A model generated the notes under the pieces. It worked only from the letters and a program-made list of their open reading frames with translations, made no database searches and was not told where the DNA came from. A program made the translations under genes and the position numbers. 64,000 bases of DNA from Azospirillum brasilense (GTDB lineage Bacteria; Pseudomonadota; Alphaproteobacteria; Azospirillales; Azospirillaceae), in contig NZ_VITH01000019.1 in NCBI RefSeq assembly GCF_007827815.1, forward strand, positions 1 through 64,000, written 5' to 3'. Positions 15,504 through 23,703 of this stretch are shown one piece after another; the stretch's first letter is position 1, and every line of letters begins with the position of its first letter.

Positions 15504-17216
15504 ATGAAGGCACTCGGCAATCTGCGGATTGGCCAGCGGCTGTCGATCGGCTTCGCGGCGGTGATCGCGGTGCTGGTGGTGACGGTCGGCACCGGCCTGT
15601 TGCTGACCGACAACGGGAAGGCGCTCAGCCGTCTGGTGGCCGACGTCCGCATGCCGACGGCGCTGGCCGGGCAGGGCATCGTCGCCTCGGTCACCGCGAC
15701 CAACGCGGCCATGCAGGGCTATCTGCTGACCAACCGCGAAGATCTGAAGCAGGAGCGCAACGTCGCCTGGGACCGCATCGACGCCCTGCGCCAGGAGCTG
15801 GACGGGCTGTCCGCCCGCTGGTCCGACCCGCAGGTCCAGGCCACCTGGGACGCGGTGAAGCCGCTGCTCGACCATCTGCGCCGCGACCAGGACATGGCCG
15901 AATCGCTGGGCACCATCGGCGACCAGATGGGCGCGCTGAACTCCCTCAACGACGACGCCATCCCGCGCGCCAATCAGGTGATGAGCCTGCTGGTCGGCGA
16001 TGCCCGCTCCAACGACGCCAGCGGCCTGATTCCGCGCCAGCGCGCCCTGCTGCAGGCCGACACGGAGGGGATGATCCAGGGCGCCGACCGTCTGGTGCTG
16101 ATCCAGGCGGTCCTGCTGACGCTGGGGCTGCTGATCGCGGCGGCGGCGATCCTGCTGACGTCCCGTTCCATCGTGCGGCCGCTGGGCGCCATGACCGAGG
16201 CGATGCGGCGGCTGGCCGACGGCGACTCCGCCACGCCCGTGCCGGCCACCGGGCGGGGCGACGAGATCGGGCAGATGGCCAAGGCCGTGCTGGTCTTCAA
16301 GGACAACATGATCGCCGCGCGCGAGGCGGCGGCGCGCGAGCACGCGGAGCAGGACGTCCGCGCCCGCCGTGCCCGCGCCATCGAGGAGCTGACCGGCCGC
16401 TTCGACCGCGAGGCGGCGGCCGTGCTCGGCTCGGTCTCCGCCGCCGCGGTGCAGATGAAGGCGACGGCGAGCCAGCTCGCCGCCACGGCGGAGCAGACCA
16501 CCCGCCAGTCGGTGACCGTGGCCGGCGCGTCGGAGCAGGCCAGCGCCAACGTGCAGACCGTCGCCACCGCGACCGAGGAGCTGGCCGCCTCGGTGCAGGA
16601 GATCGGCCGCCAGGTCGCCAGCAGCACCGCCATCGCCGACGAGGCGGTGCACAAGGCCGAGCGCGCCGACCAGGCGATGCGCAGCCTCGCCAACGCCTCG
16701 GCGGAGATCGTCGCGGTGATCGACCTCATCACCCAGGTGGCCTCGCAGACCCGGCTGCTGGCGCTGAACGCCACCATCGAGGCGGCGCGGGCCGGCGAGA
16801 TGGGCAAGGGCTTCGCCGTCGTGGCGGCGGAGGTGAAGGCGCTGGCCGACCAGACCACCCGCGCCACCGACGAGATCGCCGCGAAGATCGTCTCCGTCCG
16901 CAGCGAGACCGAGGGGGCGGTGGCTTCCATCGGCGATGTGATGGGCACCATCGGCCGAATCAGCGAGGTCGCCTCGACCATCGCCGCGGCGGTGGAGCAG
17001 CAGCAGGCGGCGACGCGGCAGATCGCCCGCAACATCCAGCAGGCCGCCGCCGGTACGCAGGACGTGACTTCCAACATCGCCGACGTGAACCGGGCGGCCA
17101 GCGAGACCGGCAGCGTCGCCCGCAACGTGCTGGAGGCCGCGGGATCGCTGTCCGATCAGGCGGACGGGCTGCGCAGCAAGGTGGAGGTGTTCCTGACCGC
17201 GGTGCGCACCGCCTGA
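15504..17216 (+). CDS. Methyl-accepting chemotaxis protein
   Basis: A 570-residue chemoreceptor that controls CheA activity. TM1 covers about residues 13-34, a helical periplasmic sensor domain 35-196 (four-helix-bundle type), TM2 197-219, HAMP 220-272, and the signalling coiled coil to the end. The hairpin-tip region reads QTRLLALNATIEAARAGE, followed by GKGFAVVAAEVKALADQT. The usual tip is QTNLLALNA; here residue 417 is Arg. GGGAGGAA at 15493-15500 precedes the ATG at 15504. No C-terminal CheR-docking pentapeptide is visible. It is followed by lptF and a GT9 gene on the same strand, probably not functionally linked. Confidence 0.93.
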   Translation: MKALGNLRIGQRLSIGFAAVIAVLVVTVGTGLLLTDNGKALSRLVADVRMPTALAGQGIVASVTATNAAMQGYLLTNREDLKQERNVAWDRIDALRQELDGLSARWSDPQVQATWDAVKPLLDHLRRDQDMAESLGTIGDQMGALNSLNDDAIPRANQVMSLLVGDARSNDASGLIPRQRALLQADTEGMIQGADRLVLIQAVLLTLGLLIAAAAILLTSRSIVRPLGAMTEAMRRLADGDSATPVPATGRGDEIGQMAKAVLVFKDNMIAAREAAAREHAEQDVRARRARAIEELTGRFDREAAAVLGSVSAAAVQMKATASQLAATAEQTTRQSVTVAGASEQASANVQTVATATEELAASVQEIGRQVASSTAIADEAVHKAERADQAMRSLANASAEIVAVIDLITQVASQTRLLALNATIEAARAGEMGKGFAVVAAEVKALADQTTRATDEIAAKIVSVRSETEGAVASIGDVMGTIGRISEVASTIAAAVEQQQAATRQIARNIQQAAAGTQDVTSNIADVNRAASETGSVARNVLEAAGSLSDQADGLRSKVEVFLTAVRTA

Positions 17217-17333
17217 TGCCGCGGGGCCCTGCGAAGCAAAAGTTCGGTGCGCCGGGTCGTCGGCCAGATCAACACTTGACCCGGACGCCCGAGCCCGTCA
17301 GCTTCTCGCCGGGCTTCCCCGTGACGCAAGCAC

Positions 17334-18455
17334 ATGAACCGACTGCAACGCTATCTCTTCCGCAATCTTCTGATCGCCCTCCTGTACTCCACGGCCGGCC
17401 TGACCCTGACGATCTGGCTGAGCCAGTCCTTGCGGTTGATCGAGATGGTGGTGGAGGCCGGGGCGCCGATGCGGGTGTTCCTGTGGCTGCTCATCCTGAC
17501 GGTGCCGACCTTCCTCGGCATCGTGCTGCCGCTGGCCCTGGTCGGGGCGGTGCTGTTCACCTACAACCGCTTGGCGACCGACAGTGAGCTGGTGGTGATG
17601 CGCGCCGCCGGCGTCGGCCCCTTCGCCCTGGCGGCGCCGGCGATGCTGCTGGCCTCGGGCGTGACGGTGGCGGTCTATGTGCTGAACCTGTGGCTGACGC
17701 CCGCCGCCCACCAGGAGCTGGTGCGCATGGAATACGCGGTGCGCAGCGACTATTCGCAGCTGTTCCTCCGCGAGGGCGTGTTCAACGAGGTGGGCGACCG
17801 CTTCAGCGTCTTCGTGCGGGAGCGCGACAGCGAGGCCAACCTGCACAACGTGATCATCCATGACGGGCGCGTTCCGGAAAAGCCGGTGACCATCATGGGC
17901 GAGCGGGCGGTGATGCTGACCGGGTCGGAGGGCGCGCGCTTCGTCGTCTACAACGGCAACCGGCAGGAACTGGACCGCAAGACCAACCGTCTGTCGCAGC
18001 TCTTCTTCGAACGCTACGCCGTCGACCTGAAGGTGTTGAGCAGCGCCAGCGCCGAGCGCTATCCGGACGCCCGCGAGCGCTCCACCGACGAGCTTCTGCA
18101 CCCGTCGCCGCAGTTGGCGGAAGACCCGAAGATGATGCGGGACCTGCTGGCGGAGCTGCACCACCGGCTGTCCTCGCCCCTGCTGGCGCTGGCCTACACC
18201 ATGGTGGCGCTGGCCTGCCTGCTGTCGGGCGAATTCAACCGGCGCGGCCAGTCGGTGCGCGTGACCACCGCGGTGCTGGTGGTGATGGCGATCCAGTCGG
18301 CCGTCCTCGGCCTGTCCAGCCTCGCCGCGAAGGTCACCGTGCTGGTGCCGCTGATGTATGTGCTGCCGGTGGCGGCGCTGGCGCCGGCGGCCTGGATCCT
18401 GTCGCGCAACCTGCGGCGGCGCGTGCCGCCCGGCGGCGAAGCGGCGGCGGGCTGA
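17334..18455 (+). CDS. lptF: LPS export permease, LptF/LptG family
   Basis: A 373-residue YjgP/YjgQ-family permease. LptF and LptG together with LptB extract lipopolysaccharide from the inner membrane. Helices lie at about 12-32, 48-77 and 95-118, a beta-jellyroll periplasmic domain spans about 125-270, and three more helices run to about 360. The opening MNRLQRYLFRNLLIALLYST and the KPVTIMGERAVML strand fit LptF. Its LptG partner is not adjacent, which is atypical for alphaproteobacteria where the two are usually paired. A GT9 gene follows 17 bp after the stop and could act in LPS core assembly, which supports the link to lipopolysaccharide. Confidence 0.82.
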   Translation: MNRLQRYLFRNLLIALLYSTAGLTLTIWLSQSLRLIEMVVEAGAPMRVFLWLLILTVPTFLGIVLPLALVGAVLFTYNRLATDSELVVMRAAGVGPFALAAPAMLLASGVTVAVYVLNLWLTPAAHQELVRMEYAVRSDYSQLFLREGVFNEVGDRFSVFVRERDSEANLHNVIIHDGRVPEKPVTIMGERAVMLTGSEGARFVVYNGNRQELDRKTNRLSQLFFERYAVDLKVLSSASAERYPDARERSTDELLHPSPQLAEDPKMMRDLLAELHHRLSSPLLALAYTMVALACLLSGEFNRRGQSVRVTTAVLVVMAIQSAVLGLSSLAAKVTVLVPLMYVLPVAALAPAAWILSRNLRRRVPPGGEAAAG

Positions 18456-18472
18456 GGGAGGCGGGCCGGGTC

Positions 18473-19471
18473 TTGCGCATCCTGTTCATCACCTCCAACC
18501 GTCTGGGTGACGCGGTCCTGTCCACAGGGCTGCTCGCCCATCTGAGCGAACGGCATCCGGACGCCGCGCTGACCATCGCCTGCGGACCGCTGCCGGCGCC
18601 GCTGTTCCGCTCCGTGCCGGGGCTGGAGCGGCTGATCCCGATGCCGAAGCGGGCCTGGGCGCGGCATTGGATCGACCTGTGGCGGGCCTGCGTCGGCACG
18701 CGCTGGGATCTGGTGGTGGACCTGCGCAACTCCGCGGTCGGCCGGCTCGTCCTGGCGAAACGCCGCTTCTTCCACGCCCGCGCCCCGCACCTCCACAAGG
18801 TGGAGGAGATCGGGCGGGTGCTCGGCCTGTCGCCGCCGCCGTCGCCGCGCCTGTGGATCGACGCGGCGGCCGAGGCCGAGGCCGACCGGCTGCTGACCGG
18901 CGGGACGGAGCCGTTCCTGGCGATCGGCCCGACCGCCAACTGGACCGGCAAGGAATGGCCGGCCGAGCGCTTCGCCGAACTTGCAACACGGTTGACCGGC
19001 CCCGGCGGCCGGCTGTCCGGCCGGCGCGTCGCCGTCCTGGCCGCCGGTCCGGAGCGCGAGCGCGCCCGCCCGGTTCTGGAGGCGCTGGGCAGCCGGGCCA
19101 TCGACCTGACCGGCCGCACCGACCCCATGGCCGCGGCGGCCTGCGTGCGCCGGGCGGCGCTGTACATCGGCAACGATTCCGGGCTGATGCACATCGCCGC
19201 CGCCGCCGGCACGCCAACCGTCGGGCTGTTCGGCCCGGGCTTCCCGGAGACCTACGGCCCGTGGGGAGTGGCGGCGCGCACCGTGATCAGCCGGGTTCCG
19301 CGCTCCGAACTGCTGGCCCGCCAGAAGGCCGACCCGCGGGCCACCGGACTGATGGACGGCATCTCCGTGGACGCGGTCGAGCAGGCGGCGGAGGAACTGT
19401 TCGGGCCGGCAACTCAGGAACGGCGCGAAGTCGTGACAAATCCTTGCAAATCACCGGAAACAGGTCCCTAA
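18473..19471 (+). CDS. Glycosyltransferase family 9 protein
   Basis: A 332-residue GT-B enzyme of the ADP-heptose:LPS heptosyltransferase family (GT9). The N-terminal domain opens MRILFITSNRLGDAVLSTGL, the nucleotide-binding half contains GPTANWTGKEWPAERFAEL, and the C-terminal ALYIGNDSGLMHIAAAAGTP plus TVGLFGP are the family's hallmark donor-site motifs. The start is TTG at 18473, 17 bp after the lptF stop with GGGAGG upstream, so it is probably cotranscribed with lptF. Donor could be ADP-heptose or another nucleotide sugar; the acceptor is most likely LPS core. Confidence 0.88.
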   Translation: MRILFITSNRLGDAVLSTGLLAHLSERHPDAALTIACGPLPAPLFRSVPGLERLIPMPKRAWARHWIDLWRACVGTRWDLVVDLRNSAVGRLVLAKRRFFHARAPHLHKVEEIGRVLGLSPPPSPRLWIDAAAEAEADRLLTGGTEPFLAIGPTANWTGKEWPAERFAELATRLTGPGGRLSGRRVAVLAAGPERERARPVLEALGSRAIDLTGRTDPMAAAACVRRAALYIGNDSGLMHIAAAAGTPTVGLFGPGFPETYGPWGVAARTVISRVPRSELLARQKADPRATGLMDGISVDAVEQAAEELFGPATQERREVVTNPCKSPETGP

Positions 19472-19473
19472 AG

Positions 19474-19502
19474 TTGACAAGGATTGAAGGATCGCTGACA
19501 AT
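19474..19502 (+). promoter_or_regulatory. Candidate flaF promoter with internal dyad
   Basis: TTGACA (19474-19479), a 17-base spacer and GACAAT (19497-19502) form a sigma-70-like promoter about 60 bp upstream of flaF. The arms GGATTG (19481-19486) and CAATCC (19499-19504) form an inverted repeat across the spacer and -10 box, a position suited to repression. Confidence 0.45.
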
Positions 19503-19563
19503 CCTTTTGGTCCGGACCTGATACAGCATTGCTCTGTCCGGCGGCCTGTCCCGAGGGTTTGGA

Positions 19564-20049
19564 ATGAAGCCGACACCGACATACGCGAACAAGCCGACCT
19601 CCGACAATCCTCGTGATGTCGAGGCCTGGGCTTTGGCGGAGGCGTCACGGCGCCTGCTCGATGCCGGGCGCAGCCCCGTGAACGAAGAGACGCTCCGCGC
19701 CGCCCTGCAACTGAACCAGCGCCTGTGGACGATCTTCCAGGCCGCGATGACCGAGGACGATTGCGGCCATCCGCCGGAGGTGCGCACCAACATCGCCGCC
19801 CTGTCGCTGCTGGTCGACCGTGAGACGATGGCCCGCCTGGTCGATCTCGACGTGTCGAAGCTGGACACCCTCATCAGCATCAACCGGTCGGTGGCCAGCG
19901 GCCTGACCGCCCGTCCGGACACGGCCGCTCCGGGCCAGCCGGCTCCGGCTGCGCAGGCGGCCCGTCCCCCGATGGCGCCCCCAATGGCGCCTCCGGTCGC
20001 GGCGCCGGACGGCCAGCCGCCACGCCAATCGTTGCGCATCTCGATCTGA
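19564..20049 (+). CDS. flaF: Flagellar biosynthesis regulator FlaF
   Basis: FlaF is an alphaproteobacterial protein that promotes flagellin synthesis or secretion, opposing FlbT. The 161 residues show the family blocks in order: NPRDVEAWALAEASRRL, then LNQRLWTIFQAAMTEDD, RTNIAALSLLVDRETMARL and KLDTLISINRSVASGL, ending at about residue 117. The remaining 44 residues are a Pro/Ala-rich tail, longer than usual. It converges with flgL across a shared bidirectional terminator. Flagellin genes, its usual neighbours, are not in the window. Confidence 0.9.
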   Translation: MKPTPTYANKPTSDNPRDVEAWALAEASRRLLDAGRSPVNEETLRAALQLNQRLWTIFQAAMTEDDCGHPPEVRTNIAALSLLVDRETMARLVDLDVSKLDTLISINRSVASGLTARPDTAAPGQPAPAAQAARPPMAPPMAPPVAAPDGQPPRQSLRISI

Positions 20050-20070
20050 GAGCCACGCGCGTTCCATGAA

Positions 20071-20103
20071 AAAACCGGCGTCCCTCGGGACGCCGGTTTT
20101 TTT
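20071..20103. terminator. Bidirectional terminator between flaF and flgL
   Basis: A near-perfect hairpin (arms ACCGGCGTCCC / GGGACGCCGGT with a TC loop) is flanked by an A-run at 20069-20074 and a T-run at 20097-20103, so it can terminate transcripts from both the flaF side and the flgE-flgK-flgL side. Confidence 0.92.
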
Positions 20104-20155
20104 GTTCGGCACCGGCTCCCTCTCCGTTGCGCCCGGGAGGGAGCCGGTGCCCCCC

Positions 20156-22222
20156 TCAGCTGATGTAGTTGAGCAGCGACAGCTTCTGGCGCTGGCCGGC
20201 GACCGTGTAGGCGGCCTCCAGGGCATTCATGGAGGTGCGCAGGCGGGCCGCCACCTCGGTCTCGTCGATGCCTTCGATGCCGGCGATGCGCTCGACCACC
20301 GTGGCCGACGCGGTGGTGTGGGCGGTCTTCTTCTCCTCCAGCGTGGCGAGGTCGGAGGCCACCTTGGAGTGCACCGACCGCACCTCGTCCTTGGCCTGGG
20401 CCATCAGCTCCCGCGACTTGGTGATGTATTCCTCGTACTTGCCGGGGTTGGACGCGGCGACGTGGGCCATGCGGAAGGCGGAGACCAGCTTCTGGAAGGC
20501 GCGGTCGTCGCTGGTGACGCCGTAGGTCAGCGTCTGGCCGTCGTCGATGGTGACCGCGGCCTTGTCCCACGCCTTGCTGTTCTTCCGGTTCGACATGTAT
20601 TCCGAATCGTAGAAGGGCAGGTCCGGCGGGTCCACATAGGGCAGGTCGGTCAGCGCGTCGGCCTGCGACGGCAGGGTGGCGACCGAGATGGTGTTGTCGA
20701 TCTGGCCGTTGACCGCCCGCACCGCGGTGGAGAACTGCTGGATGCGCGACGGATGGTTGGGGTCCATCGTGCTGTTGCTGGTCAACTGGATGGTCGATCC
20801 ATTGCCGGCGGGGTCGATGGTCACCGGCGGCACCGGGCTGGTCTTGCTGAATTCGGCGCGCAGCATGTCGGCCACCTTCGACACGTCGGTGACGCCGTTG
20901 TTGAAGTCCTTCTCGGTGACCGTGTAGCGGACCGTGTATTGCTGGTACGGCGGCAAATCCTCCGGCTCGTCCGGATGGTCCGCATAGTATTTCCGGTTGA
21001 AGGGGTCGTCCGGGTCGCCGACGGTGACGTTGATCTCGTAGGTGTCGCCGATGTCCACGCCGTCGCCGGTCAGGGCGAAGCTGTCGATCTGCTTCAGCCC
21101 GGTGCCGGCGGGCGCCGGCAGGGTGGCCGCCTGGGTGGTGGTCGGCGCCGTCATCGAATTGTCGATGCTCATCGAGTTCTGGACGCGCGCCGTCACGTCG
21201 AACTTCCCGCTCTGGTCCTCGCTGATCAGCGAGATGACCCCGTTGGCGGCGGAGGCGATGATCGGCAGCTTCGGGTTGGCCGACTGGATCAGGCTGTTCA
21301 GCGTGCTGGCGACGAAGGTGACGGTCTTCGGATCGCCCAGCTGGACCTGATAGCCGAAGGGCTTGCCGTTGATCGACACCTCGAAGTAGTCGTCCGTGTT
21401 GACCATCGACCCGTTCAGCGTCACGCGGGTGGATTGCGGCTGGGCCAGCAGGTCGCCGACCGGCTCGGTGCCGTAGCGCGAGCCGGAGAACAGATAGCGG
21501 TCGCCGAACTGTTCGTTCAGGAGCTGCTGGATGTCGCGCAGCGCGCCCTCGACCCGGTCGCGCATGTCGTTGGCCTGCGGCCAGCTCACGTTGAAGGTGC
21601 TGCTCGACGCCGCGGTGAGCTGGTCGAAGCTGAGGTTCAGCACCGCGCCCCCGCCGGGGCCGCCGTCGATCTTGAAGTTGTAGCCGCCGCCGTCGCTGGG
21701 GGGCACGGTCTTCAGATTGATGGTGCGGGTGGTCTTGCCGCCCAGCCCGTCGGTGACCGTCACGTCGAACGAGCCGTTGACCCCGTCCTTCGACGGGGTG
21801 GAGGTGACGGTGTAGCGGGCGTTCTGCGTGAAGGTGGACTTGTCGCCGTTGACCGTCAGCTTCAGCGCGTCGGGGTTGCTGTTGAAGGCGGAGGTGACGG
21901 TGGCCGGGCCCGGCTGGAACGGCATCAGGTTGCTGCTCTGCCAGTCCGTGGCGATCTTTTCCAGGCTGTTCAGCACCGTGTCGGTCGCCTTCACGCGCGG
22001 CGACGCGGTGTTGATGTTCTGGACGTAGGCCTCGCGCTGGACCAGCTCGGCCCGCAGCGCCAGCAGCTTCTGCGTCTCGGCGCCGTAGGCGTTGAGGTCG
22101 GTGGACTTCTTGCCGGTGGTCAATTGCTCCGAGAGCGTGTCCACCTTGTTCTGGCCGTTGGTCAGGTTGCGAACCAAGCCAAGATACTTGGCGTAGCTGC
22201 TGACTTGGGTGATGGAGCTCAT
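20156..22222 (-). CDS. flgL: Flagellar hook-associated protein 3, with inserted modules
   Basis: FlgL forms the second ring of the hook-filament junction. The N-terminal helical domain (ITQVSSYAKYLGLVRNLTNG, QLTTGKKSTDLNAYG, residues 1-95) and the C-terminal helices (EEKKTAHTTASATVVERIAG to LSLLNYIS) are flagellin-like, and YLFSGSRYGTEPV near 243-255 is the FlgL hallmark. At 688 residues it is about twice the usual 300-400. The extra mass is in residues about 105-205, 263-350 and 377-510, where the 263-350 block aligns with modules in the neighbouring FlgE. Its ATG overlaps the flgK stop by 4 bases (ATGA), so the two are translationally coupled. Confidence 0.9.
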   Translation of the reverse strand: MSSITQVSSYAKYLGLVRNLTNGQNKVDTLSEQLTTGKKSTDLNAYGAETQKLLALRAELVQREAYVQNINTASPRVKATDTVLNSLEKIATDWQSSNLMPFQPGPATVTSAFNSNPDALKLTVNGDKSTFTQNARYTVTSTPSKDGVNGSFDVTVTDGLGGKTTRTINLKTVPPSDGGGYNFKIDGGPGGGAVLNLSFDQLTAASSSTFNVSWPQANDMRDRVEGALRDIQQLLNEQFGDRYLFSGSRYGTEPVGDLLAQPQSTRVTLNGSMVNTDDYFEVSINGKPFGYQVQLGDPKTVTFVASTLNSLIQSANPKLPIIASAANGVISLISEDQSGKFDVTARVQNSMSIDNSMTAPTTTQAATLPAPAGTGLKQIDSFALTGDGVDIGDTYEINVTVGDPDDPFNRKYYADHPDEPEDLPPYQQYTVRYTVTEKDFNNGVTDVSKVADMLRAEFSKTSPVPPVTIDPAGNGSTIQLTSNSTMDPNHPSRIQQFSTAVRAVNGQIDNTISVATLPSQADALTDLPYVDPPDLPFYDSEYMSNRKNSKAWDKAAVTIDDGQTLTYGVTSDDRAFQKLVSAFRMAHVAASNPGKYEEYITKSRELMAQAKDEVRSVHSKVASDLATLEEKKTAHTTASATVVERIAGIEGIDETEVAARLRTSMNALEAAYTVAGQRQKLSLLNYIS
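20693..21436 (-). repeat. FlgE-like modules inside FlgL
   Basis: Two copies of the ~90-130-residue module found in FlgE. Residues 263-350 (21173-21436) show DDYFEVSINGKPFGYQV, a helix with LNSLIQSAN, then IIASAANGVISL and SGKFDVTARVQN. Residues 377-510 (20693-21094) show VDIGDTYEINVTV, a long insertion, DVSKVADMLRAEFSK and STIQLTSNS. The pattern is strand, NG turn, strand, helix, then two strands. Confidence 0.7.
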
Positions 22223-23625
22223 CGGACGATCGCCTCCAGCGCGTCAAACATCGTATTGGCCACTTGCATGACCCGTGCCGACGCGGCGTAGGAGGTCTGG
22301 AGCTGCTGCAGATTGGCGATTTCCTCGTCGATGTTGACGCCGGTCGTCGCGTGGTAGCGTTCCTCCAGGATCTGGCGGGAGTCCTTGTCCAACGAGGACT
22401 TGTCCATCGCGGTCTTGGCCGCGGCCATCCAGCCGCCGGTGATGTTGCTGCTGATCGAGCTGAAGGACGCGCCCTCCAGCTTCAGCCCGTCGGCCTGGAA
22501 GCTGCGGCCGGTGGCGCTGAGCGCCGTCACCACGTCCTTGACGGCCGCGCTCTTCAGCTTCTTCGTGTTGTTCAGCAGGTTCTCGTTCACGTGGATGGTG
22601 AAGCGGTCGTTGCCCATGAAGAACTGCGTGCCCTCCTCGCCCGGCACCGTCTTGGCCTGGTCGTAGGCGTCGCGGAAGCTGGTGGGCTCGCCGGGCTTGG
22701 TCGGGCTGGTGAACATCTGCGCGTAGGAGTCGAGCTGCGAGCGCAGCTTGCGGATCACCTCGGTGGTCGGGTCGGCGCTGGCCGGCTGCGGCGGCGTGGA
22801 GGTCGAGCCGTCGGCGCGCAGGTTCATCAGCGCGGCGACCTTGCCCTCCTTCAGGTGCTGGTTGACGTTGGTGACTTGATTGCCCACCGTCAGGTTGATA
22901 TTGCCGCCCTCGTAGGAAAGATTTGCCGCCTGGCTGTCGACCAGGGCCAGCCCCGTGGGGGTGAAGACGGCGACGCGGCCGTCCGGGCGGGTCATCGTGC
23001 GCACGCCGACGTAGGTGCTCAGCTCGCGGATCAGGCCGTCGCGCTTGTCGGCCACCTCGTTGCCGGCCGAGCCGTAGCCCTGCAGCGACACGATGTTGTT
23101 GTTGATGCTGTTGATTTCCTTGAGCAGCCGGTTGACCTCGCCGACCGACTGGCTGAGGTCGCCCTGGATCTCGCGGTCCATGTCCTCCACGCCCTGGGAC
23201 ACGCGATTGATCTCGCGCGCGAAGGTGTCGGCGGCCTGGACGAGCTGGTACTGCGCGACCTCGCTTTCCGGGGACGTTTCCACCGCCTTCCAGGCGGTCT
23301 GGAAGGCTTCGGCGTACTGGTTCAGCTGCGGCTTGCCGCTGGTCGTGCGCAGCAGGTCGCCCAACTGCTGCATGTAGGAGGATTTGGTGGACGAGGAGCC
23401 CTCGCGCGCGGTCAGGTCCTGCACCTGGCTGAGCAGGGCGGAATCGACCTCGCGGCGGTACTGGGAGGTGAGGACGAACCCGTTGGAATCCAGCACGTTC
23501 GACACGGTGTGCCGGGTGCGGGTGGGGTCGTCGGCGCGGGCGACGTTGTCCGAGACCAGCTTCACCTGGGCCTGGACCGCACGGAGGCTGGCCGTCGCGC
23601 TGCCGAGGGCGCCGAAGAGGGACAT
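22219..23625 (-). CDS. flgK: Flagellar hook-associated protein 1
   Basis: FlgK is the first hook-filament junction protein, exported by the flagellar type III system. The 468-residue protein opens MSLFGALGSATASLRAVQAQ, with the N-terminal coiled coil containing NVARADDPTRTRHT, and has the DLSQSVGEVNRLLKEINSIN helix and YGSAGNEVADKRDGLIREL motif typical of FlgK. The C-terminus (GVNIDEEIANLQQLQTSYAA) is the conserved coiled-coil partner. It follows flgE by 78 bp and overlaps flgL. Its length is normal, unlike its two neighbours, so the expansion is specific to FlgE and FlgL. Confidence 0.94.
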   Translation of the reverse strand: MSLFGALGSATASLRAVQAQVKLVSDNVARADDPTRTRHTVSNVLDSNGFVLTSQYRREVDSALLSQVQDLTAREGSSSTKSSYMQQLGDLLRTTSGKPQLNQYAEAFQTAWKAVETSPESEVAQYQLVQAADTFAREINRVSQGVEDMDREIQGDLSQSVGEVNRLLKEINSINNNIVSLQGYGSAGNEVADKRDGLIRELSTYVGVRTMTRPDGRVAVFTPTGLALVDSQAANLSYEGGNINLTVGNQVTNVNQHLKEGKVAALMNLRADGSTSTPPQPASADPTTEVIRKLRSQLDSYAQMFTSPTKPGEPTSFRDAYDQAKTVPGEEGTQFFMGNDRFTIHVNENLLNNTKKLKSAAVKDVVTALSATGRSFQADGLKLEGASFSSISSNITGGWMAAAKTAMDKSSLDKDSRQILEERYHATTGVNIDEEIANLQQLQTSYAASARVMQVANTMFDALEAIVR

Positions 23626-23703
23626 GGTCGTTGGACCTTTCGTCTGCGGGATAGGCCGGGCTGGGCGCGGATCGGGCGCCCGCCCGCGTGGTCAGGACCG
23701 CGC

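Noticed and set aside
15261..16652. 463-codon minus-strand frame opposite the chemoreceptor
   Set aside because: Composition is typical antisense GC-rich translation and the chemoreceptor is unambiguous.
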